This document shows, piece after piece, positions 46,861 through 58,376 of a DNA stretch of 64,000 nt. This stretch comes from Bryoerythrophyllum caledonicum. Lineage: Eukaryota; Streptophyta; Bryopsida; Pottiales; Pottiaceae. Under the pieces are notes generated by a model. That model searched no databases. It worked only from the letters and a program-made list of their open reading frames with translations, and was not told the DNA's origin. The stretch lies in assembly GCA_963971425.1 (NCBI GenBank), contig OZ020514.1:28632602-28696601 (forward strand), given 5' to 3'. Within the stretch, counting starts at the first letter, position 1. Every line of letters begins with the position of its first letter. The position numbers and the translations under genes are program-made.

Positions 46861-47048
46861 ATTTTACTTTTACTTACCCCTCCTACTCAATATCCATCCT
46901 TGGTTAATAATATTGTACTATTGTAATAGTACAATTATTTTTTCTATTCTATTCTATTGCATTATTAAATCATGCATAGGTTTCAAAGAGATATATACAT
47001 TGTTGTTACCTTTCTTCTTCATTATTTTGTGATATTAAAACTACATTA

Positions 47049-47299
47049 ATGGTTGAACTAATGCATCGCAAAGCAAGCGTCAACTCCTAGCCATAGTACT
47101 AAAATCATAATTTGCGCAATAAACCACGAAGTGAACTATCGTGTAGTCAACCATGTTGTGAACTACAAAAACGCTACTTGAACCGCGGTGTCAACTGTAC
47201 AGTGAATCATTCCACCTTTCATTTTTTAGTATTTTTAAATATAAAAAATACATAAAAATGGTTGGGCTAATGCATTGCAAAGCAAGCGCCAACAACTAG
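47049..47299. repeat. Two Helitron-like 3' ends in tandem
   Basis: ATGGTTGxxCTAATGCATxG followed by CAAAGCAAGCGxCAAC occurs at 47049-47090 and 47259-47299. Each is followed closely by CTAG, the second as CTAGT. A short TTGC-AAA-GCAA hairpin before CTAG fits a Helitron 3' end. No Rep/helicase gene or 5' end was found. Confidence 0.35.
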
Positions 47300-47599
47300 T
47301 CTACTCTAAAATTAAATCCATTATCCTCCCTCTCTTCAATATTCTCCCTCTAACTAAATTATAATGTATCAAAGTCTTAAATAGTTGAAGTTCAATTATC
47401 GCTAAATTTTCTTATACGCTATTGAATCTAGTTTTTTATAAAGTTATAGTTATCGATAAATTTAAGGTTATAGTTCATAGTATCAATAAATTTTTAATTT
47501 ATAGATTTAAAGGTGATATAAGCCCTCGACCTTCATAAACCCAGAACCTTCCACGGTGAACGGTAAACCATGAACCCTTAACCTTCAACCCCAAACCGT

Positions 47600-47740
47600 G
47601 AAGTAGAAACCCTAAACCCTAAACCCTAAAGTGTAAACAGTGAACCCTGAACTTTAAACCCTAAACCCTAAACCTAGACCCTAGACTCTAGATCCTAGAC
47701 CCTAGACCCTAGATCCTAAACCCTAAAACCCTAAAACTGT
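47600..47740. repeat. Interstitial plant-type telomeric repeats
   Basis: Runs of CCCTAAA (three near-perfect tandem units at about 47607-47630, more at 47655-47735) mixed with degenerate CCCTAGA units. This is the complement of the plant TTTAGGG telomere repeat. Confidence 0.85.
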
Positions 47741-47950
47741 GATGAACATCCAGCCTTACCACGGAAGCTGTACCCGTTTTCATAGGACCAGGTTGCTATA
47801 CTTCTAAAAGCATCTGCTCAGTTATTGATTTCTGCACGTATCTTCAAAAGTAGACAAATAGCTTCTGTCGAACTAGGAAATTTTGGAGATAATTCACATT
47901 GGAAACAAATGTCGACGTTCTACTTGTGTCCTGTAGTGTCAGTTGAACAA

Positions 47951-48865
47951 TACTACACCAAAAGTTTCATTTAGTGTAGTGGACACTAAATACGAACCCA
48001 TACACTAATTGTCAACTACGCAATTAGTGTAGTGACAAAGTAGTACACTAAATGTGAACTACTACACTATTTGTGAACTTTTGTAAAGATTGGAATATTA
48101 ACTATTTTACTCGTGCACGTTTAGTGTATTGAAAGTAGAAGAGAATTGTGTGTTCTCAAAGGTTAAGAAGAGAAAAATGAAAACTCACTTCCAGAAAATT
48201 GGAAAAAACAACAATTGGGAAAAAACAATAATTAGAAAAAAACAACAATTTGGGAAAACAACAAATAGGAAAAAAAACATTTTTGCGAAAACAACAATTA
48301 GGAAAAAAACAATTAGGAAAAAAAACATTTTTGAAAAAAACAAGAACTAAGGAAAATCATCAATTCGGGGAAAAAAGACAACTTACCTTTAGAAAAGGTA
48401 AACTTTTGTAAAAATAAGCTTTCCCAAATGTAAACATTTGAAAAAGTTCACGTTTGAAAAAGTGAACTTTTGAAAACGTGAAACTTTCAAAGTAAACTTG
48501 GAAGAGAGTAAATTTTTAAAATAGTTAAGTTTTGAAAAAGTAAGGTTTTGAAAAAGTAATTGTATGGAAAAGTAAAGTTTTGAAAAAGTAAATGTTTGGA
48601 AAAGTAAATTTTGTAAAAGTAAACTTTTTAAGAAGTAAAACTTGAAAAAGTAATATCTTGTAAAAGTAAGCTTAAAAAAAGAAAAATTCCATGAAGTGTA
48701 CTCCGATAAAGTTATCATTGATAAAGTAAATTTTGATCGAATTAACTATTTAGAAAGTACACTTGTTTGCAATTAGTACACTATTTGTCAACTTGTTTGC
48801 AATTATAGTACAAAGATAAGTACACTATTCGTGCCGTTACACTAAATGAAACTTTTAGTGTAGTG
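47951..48865. mobile_element. CACTA-type non-autonomous element (MITE-like), about 0.9 kb
   Basis: The ends are inverted repeats. The left begins TACTACACCAAAAGTTTCAT and the right, reversed, CACTACACTAAAAGTTTCAT, continuing to TTAGTGTA. The first base of the left end is T instead of C. Subterminal ACACTAAATG and ACACTATTTGT words recur on both strands near both ends, as in CACTA elements. The interior is A-rich low-complexity sequence without a transposase. A clear 3-bp duplication is not visible (CAA against GGC). Confidence 0.65.
48190..48690. repeat. Low-complexity arrays inside the CACTA-like element
   Basis: 48190-48350 repeats AAAACAACAATTxGGAAAA; 48380-48680 repeats AAGTAAACTTTTGAAA at about 17-18 bp. 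Open frames across them are artefacts. Confidence 0.7.
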
Positions 48866-50125
48866 GGCAGTAGTGGGCAGCAGTGGGCCGACTGTTTTCC
48901 ATGGGTAGGGTATAATTTCATTTACAATGGTGAGTACAAGAAGTATAATACAATTACATTATACTGTGACTTAGTCCATGTTGTGATACGGCCCTAGTAA
49001 TCACAAAGATACACCATGGGGCATACTTCATCTTCCGTTTTCTAATTTGCAGCACTCTGGGAACTAAATGGTTTCCTTACAATACGGTCATCCCATGAGT
49101 ACGAGCCTTTCATTTATCATGAGTGGAATGTGGCCTCGGTCGTGGGCACGACGAAGAATGCGCACTATCATGATGGTGTACAGCAGTTACTATGATAGAG
49201 TATGCATGCCCAAGATTCGTTTCAAATTTGAGCGCCTGAATTTTCCCACCAGGAGGTGATGAGGAGGTTGATAAGAGTATCCTTCAACTCAGCTCTCATC
49301 CTTTTTTGCTCTAGAGGTTTAGGATACTGTGGGAGCTGAGCCAGTTAGTGAGAGTGTTTGCGTGCGCGACATCGTGCTAGAATTCAGCAGGGAGACAATT
49401 AGAAAGTAGGTATTCCAGGAATGTTAGGTGTGTTTCCTCGTATAATTTCGTATCCGCATTCAATTTGATAGGATTGGTGTAGATTTTGTTTTCTTCTGCC
49501 CTTAAAGTCGATCGGGAGCTATTGTGTAGTGATTCAGTAACTACATCGTCTCCTATTTAACAAATTGATCCCGAGCGCCTAATTTATTTCGACTTGAGAT
49601 GTAAGATGACGTGACTGATCGGGGTGTGAATCCGAACAGTTCTCAGGGATTGGCGACTGAATCTTTCTGCCACACCCTCGAATATTCCGTACGGCCGATG
49701 TTTCGATAAAGACAAAAATGCTAACCGGAGATCTAGCCGTGACAGTCTGGATTCTGCCATGCTCACTTGCAAGCCACGGCAACTATCCCAAAAAACGTCT
49801 GGATGTCCAATTTTACGAGCCTAGGGTTCCCGGAGATCTCCGGCTATTCAAGGGCGAGAGGACCATTGAAAGATATCATGACAGCGTGGTTCGGATGAAC
49901 CGGAGATCTCCGGTTAGATACGAATAGAACTTCTAGCTTCACCCTTCTCATCCTCACTTACACAAGGAGTGGACGATGTTGATCATTATCGAGTCATCTG
50001 GAGATCTCCGGCTAGACACACCCTACGATTTTGACCTTGGAAATTGAGTTCTAATCCACGTCCACTAGTTCACGTACTAAGGCCATCGGCCACCAGCCGA
50101 ACATCGACCGACGGAGGCCGGAAGA
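48866..50125. other. Element B spacer before the transposase
   Basis: A 49068-49259 frame has no recognisable domain. Palindromes at 49727, 49830, 49900 and 49997 cluster within 400 bp upstream of the transposase start and probably lie in its promoter or 5' UTR. Confidence 0.45.
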
Positions 50126-52146
50126 ATGTCTGACTCTGATTGGTGGGAGAGTGACTCGGACGATCTTGCCATGGTCACAGCTCAGTGCCCCGATTTTGTT
50201 CGTCCGGATTTTATAGAAGAAGATGATCCATCCGAAGAGTCTACTGGAAGGTCGGAGGTTTTGTGGTCAGGATTGTCCGTGAACCTCTTGAGGCCAGGCT
50301 CAGGGAAAATCGGAGAAGCGTCAATTGTCGAGGTTCACCCAGTTGGTCAATGGCTTGGAGTTGACATACCAGTCGGTTCCAGTGAGTTCGTATTACTTAG
50401 ACCAACGGCCATAACGTCCTTGGCGGAAGAATTTCCACTCATTCCCTTGCAACGCGGATATGGTTCACTTGTTCAAACACTTCGGCGGACGGTCCTGTGG
50501 AGAAGGGCGGATGTGAAGATTCCAACCGGAGATCTCCGGTCCGACGAGTCCCCTTTCGTACCACGAGATCGGTGGGTTGGACTTGAAGTGCAACGATTGG
50601 ACGGGAATATGTTAGTACTCTGTTCAAGAAGAATCATGGCCTCGTTACCAGCGGATCATTTCCGTAGTGGATGCTTGGGAGAAGATAACATTGGTGTAAC
50701 TGTCCTCGACGTTTTTGTGGGGGACACAGAGAGAATTATGAGTCTTGAATCGTGGCCCATTCTTGAATGTTGTTTTCCTTCCGGGAGGTCTTTAAAGAGC
50801 ACAATAGATCATTTTGCATCCCTGCCTTTACAACCTGATTCGGGTGCTTATTTGAGGGGTCGTGCGAAGGAGCCTTACCGCTTTATTTCCCGACAGCAAG
50901 ACCTCAACAAGAAAGAGTCTTTGTAGTCCAAGAGGACTATGGATGACGAAATTCGCAAAGTCAGCTCGGAAAGGTGCTGTCCCAGACGATGCTGCCAATA
51001 TTTTCAACAAACCCAGACTCTTTCTGTTAGACAGAAATTCTATGACAAATCCTTTGAAGACAGAAAGGAGTACGCGATCTCGGTAGGCGGGCAGTTCCAC
51101 TCCAATGATGGGGACCGGAAGAGAAATTACGTCACTCTATTGGGAACGGAGGTTTGCTCCGTTGCATGGTATACGATCCATGGAATTCGGAAGTCCACGT
51201 TTCACTCGTACATCGCACATTTCAGTAGAGGAATCATCAATGCAACTCACGGTAAGAAGGGCATCAAGCGCCCACGGCTCACCACTATTCAAGCGATGGG
51301 GTCAATGACGTCGATTATTAATGACAACGCGGATCAGATGCCACACCAAATGCGTAGTGTCGGGAATGGTCGGATTGACACTCTCAAGTATCTTCCTGCT
51401 GGAAACAACTGGAAGCAAATTCGAGCGAGCGTCAATGTTGTACGTTACTTGTCCCTGCACAATGATATGGATTAGATCTCTCTTTCTTTAGTCGACCAAA
51501 GTCCTAGTTACTGAACCGGAGATCTCCGGCTGTGTCAATGTTGGCATGGAATGACCTTTATTTGCTATACTCTGTTCTTTGCACTGTCTGCTGGATTGTC
51601 CTTTTGATATACACTTCTCACTTGGTAATTATTTCATCTTGCAGACAAACGACTCCTACGGTCTTCCTCCTGTAAGTCAATCCACAGTTAGTAGGGTTAG
51701 AAAAGAATTCTTCGGGAATGTTGCTATTAAGCCATCTGGAAGCACCTTCGCAAAATGCAGTACTTGCGATGAATTCAATCAGTTCTTACTGACGACTCCA
51801 AAGGGAACGCCCGCTTACGAGCTATTCTATAGCAACAAGCAGACTCACTTGAATCACCAGCAATCTTGCCGGAAGCTTTACGCGACATTGAGAGAGGAGT
51901 CGAAGGCGAAGCCGCTGACCTTTCTTTGTGTCATTCACGACAAGATGGACACGGCGAAGATTGCCCTTCCTCGCATGTGGAGGACTACTAAGGCGACATT
52001 TGGTCTCGGACAGCTTCCCATGAATGTCACTGGAATGGTGGCTCACGGTCATGTCGACGGAGCGTATGCTCACTATGTTCCTGCATTATGGCCTGGAGAT
52101 TCGAACGCCACCATCTCCTCTCTGGCAAAACTTTTTTGGCGGCTTG

Positions 52147-52151
52147 AGGGA
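52147..52151 (+). other. Target duplication AGGGA, left copy
   Basis: AGGGA before TGTGGGAATC; the second copy is at 55961-55965. Together they mark the exact break in the transposase gene. Confidence 0.85.
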
Positions 52152-52658
52152 TGTGGGAATCTGTTCCCACAAGGTTCCGGATGTTAACCTAAAAATCCGG
52201 CACAAACAAAAAAAAAATTAGTGTTAGAACGTTAGAATCATAAGTTTGAACTATAGAATAGGCAAATAAGAAATAAGACAACCTAGGGGTACCAATGATC
52301 CTTAAAACCGTTTAGGAATTACCATAAATCCAAGGGATTTGGAACCAGAGAGACCGCTCACGTTCGGAACCTGCCGGAAGCATCCGGAACCGGAAGTAAA
52401 CTGGAACCGGAGAGAATCCGGATTCGGAATGGATCCGGAGCCGGAAACGCTATTATAACCGTAACGGCCGTCCGTACACCGCAGAAGGTATTTAAGCCAG
52501 AAGTTAGGGTTCACTCCCCACACTTCTTGGCTTACTCTTTTTCCTTTGCCCGTGCATTGTAATCCCCCTAGAACGGAAGTGTTTCCATTAGAGAGAGTGT
52601 GTGGCGAGGTCAGTGCGTGCAGGTGATACCGGAGAGACTGTGAGGAATCTCTGCAGAA

Positions 52659-54647
52659 ATGGCGGAAGGAGAACCTTCCCGGACTACTCGTGGTACGACG
52701 ACGCAACCGGCGGTTCAACGGGTGGTCCCGATCATACCGACAGACCCGGAGGAGAAAGCCGTCCTCGAACACTACCTCACCAACATGGGCTGCCGAGGGC
52801 TTCTCGACGTAGCGTGGGGCGTGAAGGATCCGAAACTGGTGGCGGAACTGCTCGGGACACCGGACAATCAGTACGATGGCACAATCCGAGCTCACCCCGA
52901 AACCTGGGGTATTCCGGAGTGGCAGCGTACCTACTCCTTCAGCAGCGGAACCGTCAAGACAGCGGAGCGGTGCGAAGACATACTTGGGGACGAATTCACA
53001 AGGCAAGCCGACCCCAAAGAAGGCTACAGCACCGACGACCTCCGGCATCAAGACGCGCAAATTGTGGTAAGATTCTTGAACCCGATCTTTCACCCGGAGA
53101 AACCTAAACGGGTGGTGTCTAAATGGGCCACCACCATATTAGGTTCGATGAGAGAGAAATTTAGTGTAGACTGGGCCTCGCTTATGAGCGAGATGATCAA
53201 CTGGATGGTTAAGGGGCTCCAGAAGTCGAAGAGAGCCGGCACCCCTCTCCCCTCGTACCTCACTCACCTCTATGCGCAACATGATGTGCTTACCCCGGAC
53301 GAGCAAGACGCATACGAGCTGCTGCTGGAGATCCAGAACTATGGAGGTCCAGAACCAGGAGACGATAACGAGGAACCGGAGGACGTGGAGACTTCCTTGC
53401 CCGAGACAGTTCCCCAAAACCGGAAGCGGAGCAGATCTGTACCGCGGGAGTCGACACCGGGGCCATCTACATCAATTCAGCCAACGGATGAGCAACCTCC
53501 GCAAGGCCCCAGGTCCGCACCACGTGAAGGTCGCATTCCTCCGGCGGAGCCCCCGCACCTTGTTGGACTCGACGGGCCTGATCTACTGGAGCTCATCCAG
53601 CATGCAGGATGGCGTGCGGCGATCGTGTGCCAATCCGAAGCGCGATTACGAGAAGTCTTGGACGGCATCAAGAGGGAGTTGGAGGTAGAGAGGGTCGTGG
53701 ACATACCGACAGCGATCCAAGAACTACAGAAGAACACACTCCGACTCCAAGCCTTAGAGATCCAGCAGGCTGCCATCATCCGGAGTCGAGACAAGTTTGC
53801 TGCGACGTGCGACGAAACGTTTGCGGCGTTGACGGAGTCCCGAAAGAAGCTGAAGGAAGCGGAAGAACGAGCAGACGCTTCCGCACAGGCTTTGACAGAG
53901 GTACGCGCCGCGTTAGCCTTTCCGGTTGACACGGTCAACCGGAGTCTTCTCTTCACAGATCAGCTGGAGAAGGAAGGAAGGCTGAACCGGATCCAGATCA
54001 TACGGTTCTTGCACGACCACGGCAAGAAGATGGAGAAGACATGGACTCGAATGCAGGAACTGGTGGCCAACCTACCCACTCAGGGACCGGAGAACCGAAG
54101 CACTCAAGCACCGGAGGACATTGCAGTTCGAGTCCGTATCCGGACATCTCCGGATGAATCCGGAACCCCAAGCGTACACCCGGAGGTCTCCGGGAAGCAG
54201 GCGGATATCCCAACTCCGGCGGAGCGTGCTGCACCCATGACCGGCAGTCCTTCCAGCAACCCAAGCCCCGGTGCTGGAAAGCACTGGACGGAGTTATTAC
54301 CGGAGGTAAGTCAGGGTGCAACCCCTTCTCCCCTCCGGCCTGCACCTACTCCTCCCTCATCAGGTCGCCGGAAGTCTACTCCACCACTCGCTAGGTGTTT
54401 GGCGACGGATCCTCTTAGTCCCGAAGCCGAATTCCAAGGCTTTGCTGAAGCTCCGGAGACCATTGTGGTGGATTCCACCTCCGAACCCCCTCCACCGGCA
54501 GCATCCCAGCCTCCAACTTCCGGAGCCGGATCACAAGACCTTCCGGCATCTTCTACTCCCCAGCGAAGGAGGGCCGGCAAGGCGAAGGAAGAGGCATCTA
54601 CGAGACGTACCAGTCCAAGATTCAAGAATGTTGGATCACCCCCTTAG
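52659..54647 (+). CDS. 662-codon ORF of the TG...CA insertion
   Basis: An intact frame starting MAEGEPSRTTRG. Residues 30-230 form a helical domain (LEHYLTNMGCRGLLDVAWG; later WASLMSEMINWMVKGLQKSK) like the one in the extra ORF at 32939. Residues 235-310 are Pro/Ser-rich. A coiled coil spans about 340-440 (LTESRKKLKEAEERADA). The C-terminal 200 residues are Pro/Ser-rich and disordered and end in basic residues (RRTSPRFKNV). It fits the extra ORF of Athila/Tat-type retroelements. No pol domain is nearby. Its openness implies a recent insertion. Function is unknown. Confidence 0.7.
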   Translation: MAEGEPSRTTRGTTTQPAVQRVVPIIPTDPEEKAVLEHYLTNMGCRGLLDVAWGVKDPKLVAELLGTPDNQYDGTIRAHPETWGIPEWQRTYSFSSGTVKTAERCEDILGDEFTRQADPKEGYSTDDLRHQDAQIVVRFLNPIFHPEKPKRVVSKWATTILGSMREKFSVDWASLMSEMINWMVKGLQKSKRAGTPLPSYLTHLYAQHDVLTPDEQDAYELLLEIQNYGGPEPGDDNEEPEDVETSLPETVPQNRKRSRSVPRESTPGPSTSIQPTDEQPPQGPRSAPREGRIPPAEPPHLVGLDGPDLLELIQHAGWRAAIVCQSEARLREVLDGIKRELEVERVVDIPTAIQELQKNTLRLQALEIQQAAIIRSRDKFAATCDETFAALTESRKKLKEAEERADASAQALTEVRAALAFPVDTVNRSLLFTDQLEKEGRLNRIQIIRFLHDHGKKMEKTWTRMQELVANLPTQGPENRSTQAPEDIAVRVRIRTSPDESGTPSVHPEVSGKQADIPTPAERAAPMTGSPSSNPSPGAGKHWTELLPEVSQGATPSPLRPAPTPPSSGRRKSTPPLARCLATDPLSPEAEFQGFAEAPETIVVDSTSEPPPPAASQPPTSGAGSQDLPASSTPQRRRAGKAKEEASTRRTSPRFKNVGSPP

Positions 54648-55960
54648 ATAGGTTAGATTTAGGAGTAGTAGTAGCTTAGGGATCGGAATTAGGTAGCGAT
54701 TAACGATGGGGCCCAAAGTTGCATCCGGCTACTCAATCCGGAAACTAAGCCTTCCGGAAACTTAGGACCTTTCCGGAATTTTGCGTACTTTTCGGATGTC
54801 CGGAAACCGGAACCGGGAAAATAGGATCTGAGATTCTCTTTTCCGGATTTTTCGGGATAAGATCCTCCGAATTTCTTGCAGATAGGATAAGCCTTAATTT
54901 AGGAACTATTCTTGTACTTAGTAGATGGGTTTGAAAAACTCAGGACCTTGTTTTCTTTTCCTCTACGTTGAATATATTTCAGAGCTTTTCTAGAATTGCT
55001 ACCTAGTATTTGTGAAGAGAGTATTTTACGTGTGAGGTTCAAGGTCCGTTGCGGTAGAAAGTTTTGTGTAAGTTTCTTCAAAGAGAAGGATGTGTTGTTG
55101 TGCTAAGGAGTGAACCGGTTTGGATATTCAGTAGGGGAGTGTCCGGAACAACTGAAGGAGGTTGCAGAGGTGTTCCTGGTCACCTTCAGAGTCCGGAAGA
55201 ACCAGGAGGGGAAGAGATATATTGCAGAGGCGTTCCTGGTAGTCTCTAGGGCACGGAACAGTCCGTGTGAACCCGAATTCCGGTCCAGAACCGGAGTTTA
55301 CCCCCACGATAGGAAAAACCTGCTATGTGATTCTAGAAGGAGTCCTTCCAAGTAGAACTCTATCCGTATCCTTGTAGAGCTACAAAACTGCTACCGGAAC
55401 ATCGTTGTAGTCCGGCCGTACCTTTGTGTGACCACATCCGGAAGGCCTTCCAGATGTCGTGAGAGTTACGTCTAGGACCAACACCCTATCACAGGTTAGT
55501 AGATTAGAGGAAGAGTGATTGTCCGGTCACTATAAACTTCGAGGCAGTGGGTGTCTAGCCACTTAAAGTCACAAGGCAGTGGGGAATCCGGCCACTTACA
55601 CAAAATAGGATCAGTGGTCTTCCGGTCACTCGTTTAAACCTTCCGGAATCCACTCTGAGGGGAAACAAAGGTAAAACAAACTACCCCCCCACGTTCCCGG
55701 AAATCCTTTCCGGAAATAACTATGAAACCTTCCGGAATCTAGATCCGGAAAGTTTTTGCTTGGGTCTTGGAATCCGGAAAGATCCGGATCATCCCTGACT
55801 AGATTGACTAACCTAGGTGATGAATAAACTAGTGATTTTGGGGTTAATTTGAAAGGATAACTAGATCTCTGTGGGAACGAAACCAGAGCGGTTTACTTTG
55901 GAAGCAATTAGTGACGATTAAGTGCCTTCCGGAGGAATACTAACTCTGCAAACTACGACA
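54648..55960 (+). other. 3' part of the TG...CA insertion, TCCGGA-rich
   Basis: No gene seen. TCCGGAA/TTCCGGA occurs many times, and a decayed repeat of about 75 bp (GGTGTTCCTGG, GGCGTTCCTGG; 55160-55240) is present. Confidence 0.55.
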
Positions 55961-57391
55961 AGGGAGCACCTTTACATGAGACGCACGCGCTCTTTGAGCA
56001 CCCTCCTCCAAACTCAATGTTCGCGGCGCTCATGAGGGGAAAGTGCAGGTGCGTCGACGCTTTAGAGCCCGTGGAGCCGAGTGCTTTTAAGGGACCGAAA
56101 CCTTTGCCACCGAAATTGTTTCTACAGCTTGACAACTCAGCGAAGGACAACAAGAACCAATACTTGATGGCTTTCTTATCACTGCTAACTGCTCGAGGTA
56201 TTTTCAAGGAGATACAGGTTGGCTTCTTCGTTGTCGGACATACGTATGAAGATATTGATGCTTACTTTAGTCATCTATCGAAAGAACTGAAGAAAAGCAG
56301 TACATATATTCTAGCGGATGAAGGCATTCATGAAGTCACAGAAACTAGCCTTCATGCCGCAAGTTATCCAAGAGGTCGCCGACTTCAAATCGTACGTCGA
56401 TGGCTATCTATGCAGCGGGGCGGGACATCTGGTGGGACTTAGTGATATGCATATTTTCAAGTTCTTCGTTGACAATAACGGTGTTCCGGTCATGAAGTTC
56501 AAGAAATCTGCCGTTGACGCAGAGTGGTTACCCATGAACAGAGAGCCGATAAAACTTTGGAAGGTAGATGACTTCGGACGTCCCATGCTTCCAACAGGAT
56601 CTCCCAAGCCCGTTCCTTTCAAGCCTATATGGAGAAATGAGGAGCAGAGCCCTGTTGGAAACCAAGATGTTGCCAGAGACAAGGCCAGGAAAGCGACGGA
56701 GAACAAAAACTTTATAAAGACGGGGCTTCGGAAGTACGTTGACTACTGGGCGTCTGGAATGACTAAGTGCGCAGGGTATGCGGACTCCATCCGCCCATAC
56801 CTGCAGTACTGGAAGGATGTCATCGACGAGCTAGACAAGCCACTTCCCCATACGCCTTTCGAACTTGAAGAGGGATTCTGGCGTGCCCATGATTGGAGAG
56901 GCCCTCATGAGGGAGGTGAGAATCTTCTAGGACTGCTTCTACAACCAGAGGATGTCACTCCCAAGGATGAGGTTCTTGAGCCTTACTGCGGACCCGCTAA
57001 TGAAGCCCCCAAGTCCACTTTTAATCCTTGGCGTGACATTCGTCATGGCTCCTGGGTTTTAGTAAGACCTAGTGATCCTGACATCTATCCTGTCTGGCAG
57101 GGAAGAACAGTTTCGGAGGTCGTTAGGAAAGATGGTAATGTCAACTACGGGAAATTCCTCATTAAGTATTGGGAGCTTGATAACAAGCAGAAGAATCTCA
57201 AGAGGAAGTATCAGGACTGCTGGGAAGCCACTTGGGTTGCGGACCAAGAGAAGCCTGTTTCGTGTCATGTGAGTTCCGTGTTGTTTGCGACTTGGTCAAG
57301 CAAAGTTAACCAACTTACGAGGTCCATTCCAAGGAAAATGAAAGAAGCAGCGCTTGTGAACTTAGAGAAAGCGAATGTCGCTGATCCCTGA

Positions 57392-58376
57392 TACGTTGAT
57401 CACTCCGTCTATCTATAATTCAGTTCTATGAAACTCTCTTTGTGAAAAATCTCGTAGAGTTGCTACGTCCACACCGAAGAGCACCGGAGATCTCCGGCTG
57501 TGGACGCTTCTATTTTTCTGGGCCCGAGTTCGACATCCCTCCTTTCAGCTCTCGTCAATCATCGTGAAGAGCATCGAAAGTTTGCTCTTCCATTCAATGT
57601 AATTTGGGTACATTGAGGAGTGACAGAGTTATTGTTGACTGGATTGTGCCAGCGGTATATTTTTGGACCCTCACGTCTCTCCGAAAGCTTACCGGAAATC
57701 TGCGGCTATGGAAGTTATATTTTGTGGACCTAAGGATGTTCGTATATTGCCATGTTTTAGTCGGTGAGATCTAGCCGGAGATCTCCAGATAGGAGATTCA
57801 CATCCCCCATTCTCAACAATGGGGTTCTAATTTTGAGCTTCCCAATTTTGAGCTTACCTAGGTGTTTTGAATAGTATTGAATCATATGCAGAGATCTTCT
57901 GTGACTTCGATACTGCATTTCATTTTACAATGGATGTTTCAACAATGTATCAGAGACCTTTTGGTTATTCCCGTGGCTGGTTCCTTCTTAGATTTTTGAC
58001 ATGCCACAAGTGAAATGTTAATACGCGGTCAATTATACACTTCATATCAATTGTACGAGGACCTTCTTATCATTCAAGTGATGCTAATGGTTGGCAGCGG
58101 AGATTGTACTTCGCACATCACGTTACGACAGCACGTTTGACGCGTGGCCTACCATGTTGGTCATTCGTGTCTGTGGAAGCTGCCTTTATTTCTATCAGTC
58201 TCGGTGCTATGGCGACTTATATCAATGACTCATCCTTTATCTACGCTCGAGAACTGTAATTAATGGGTTGGTAGGGAGGATAGTATAAGAAAGGGTTCAG
58301 GTCAGCAACAATTCATATGTTTTGTCTTTCAACTTGTTAGTTTTGTTAGTCCATAGCCACGGTTGAGACAGAGGAG
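57392..58376. other. Element B spacer between transposase and acidic gene
   Basis: Contains palindrome 57484-57497 and variants at 57691 and 57773. No other gene seen. Confidence 0.5.

Larger units (their letters stand above)
52152..55960 (+). mobile_element. 3.8-kb TG...CA insertion with own ORF, solo-LTR-like
   Basis: It begins TGTGGGAATCTGTTCCCACA, an 8-bp hairpin, and ends ...CTGCAAACTACGACA, flanked by the AGGGA duplication. TG...CA ends plus a 5-bp duplication are the mark of LTR integration. I find no repeated terminal segment inside, so it is either a solo LTR of unusual length or an LTR-less derivative. The last 90 bp (TGTGGGAACGAAACC onward) resemble the 3' end of plant LTRs. It carries a 662-codon ORF, a TATTTAA box near 52490 and dozens of TCCGGA words. 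Confidence 0.7.
50126..57391 (+). pseudogene. Element B transposase, DUF7869-like, interrupted
   Basis: Starts MSDSDWWESDSDDLAM, an acidic N-terminus, and continues to RCCPRRCCQ (about 50975). Exon 1 ends near 51438, with an intron to 51644 carrying palindrome 51516. Exon 2 has CSTCDEF and IHDKMDTAK (likely first catalytic Asp). The 3.8-kb insertion follows at 52152. The core resumes at 55961 with QLDNSAKDNKN (second Asp) and VGHTYEDIDAYFS (third acidic position), and the C-terminal part ends at 57391. Defects besides the insertion are TAG 50924 and a 5-nt deletion near 56316 that shifts frame before MKAFM. It is longer than most DDE transposases. I recall DUF7869 as the matching family; a profile search would settle it. 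Confidence 0.8.

Noticed and set aside
46314..47032. Two frames with Leu/Ser repeats
   Set aside because: Translation of the CTTACTCTCCCTCC satellite.
48129..48718. Frames of 73 and 109 codons in A-rich DNA
   Set aside because: Low-complexity tandem repeats inside the CACTA-like unit.
53477..54625. Minus-strand frames across the 662-codon ORF
   Set aside because: Shadows in GC-rich sequence; no domain and no signals.
55869..55960. A 92-bp 3' LTR starting TGTGGGAACG
   Set aside because: Only the first eight bases match the start of the unit; the rest does not, so an LTR pair is not supported.
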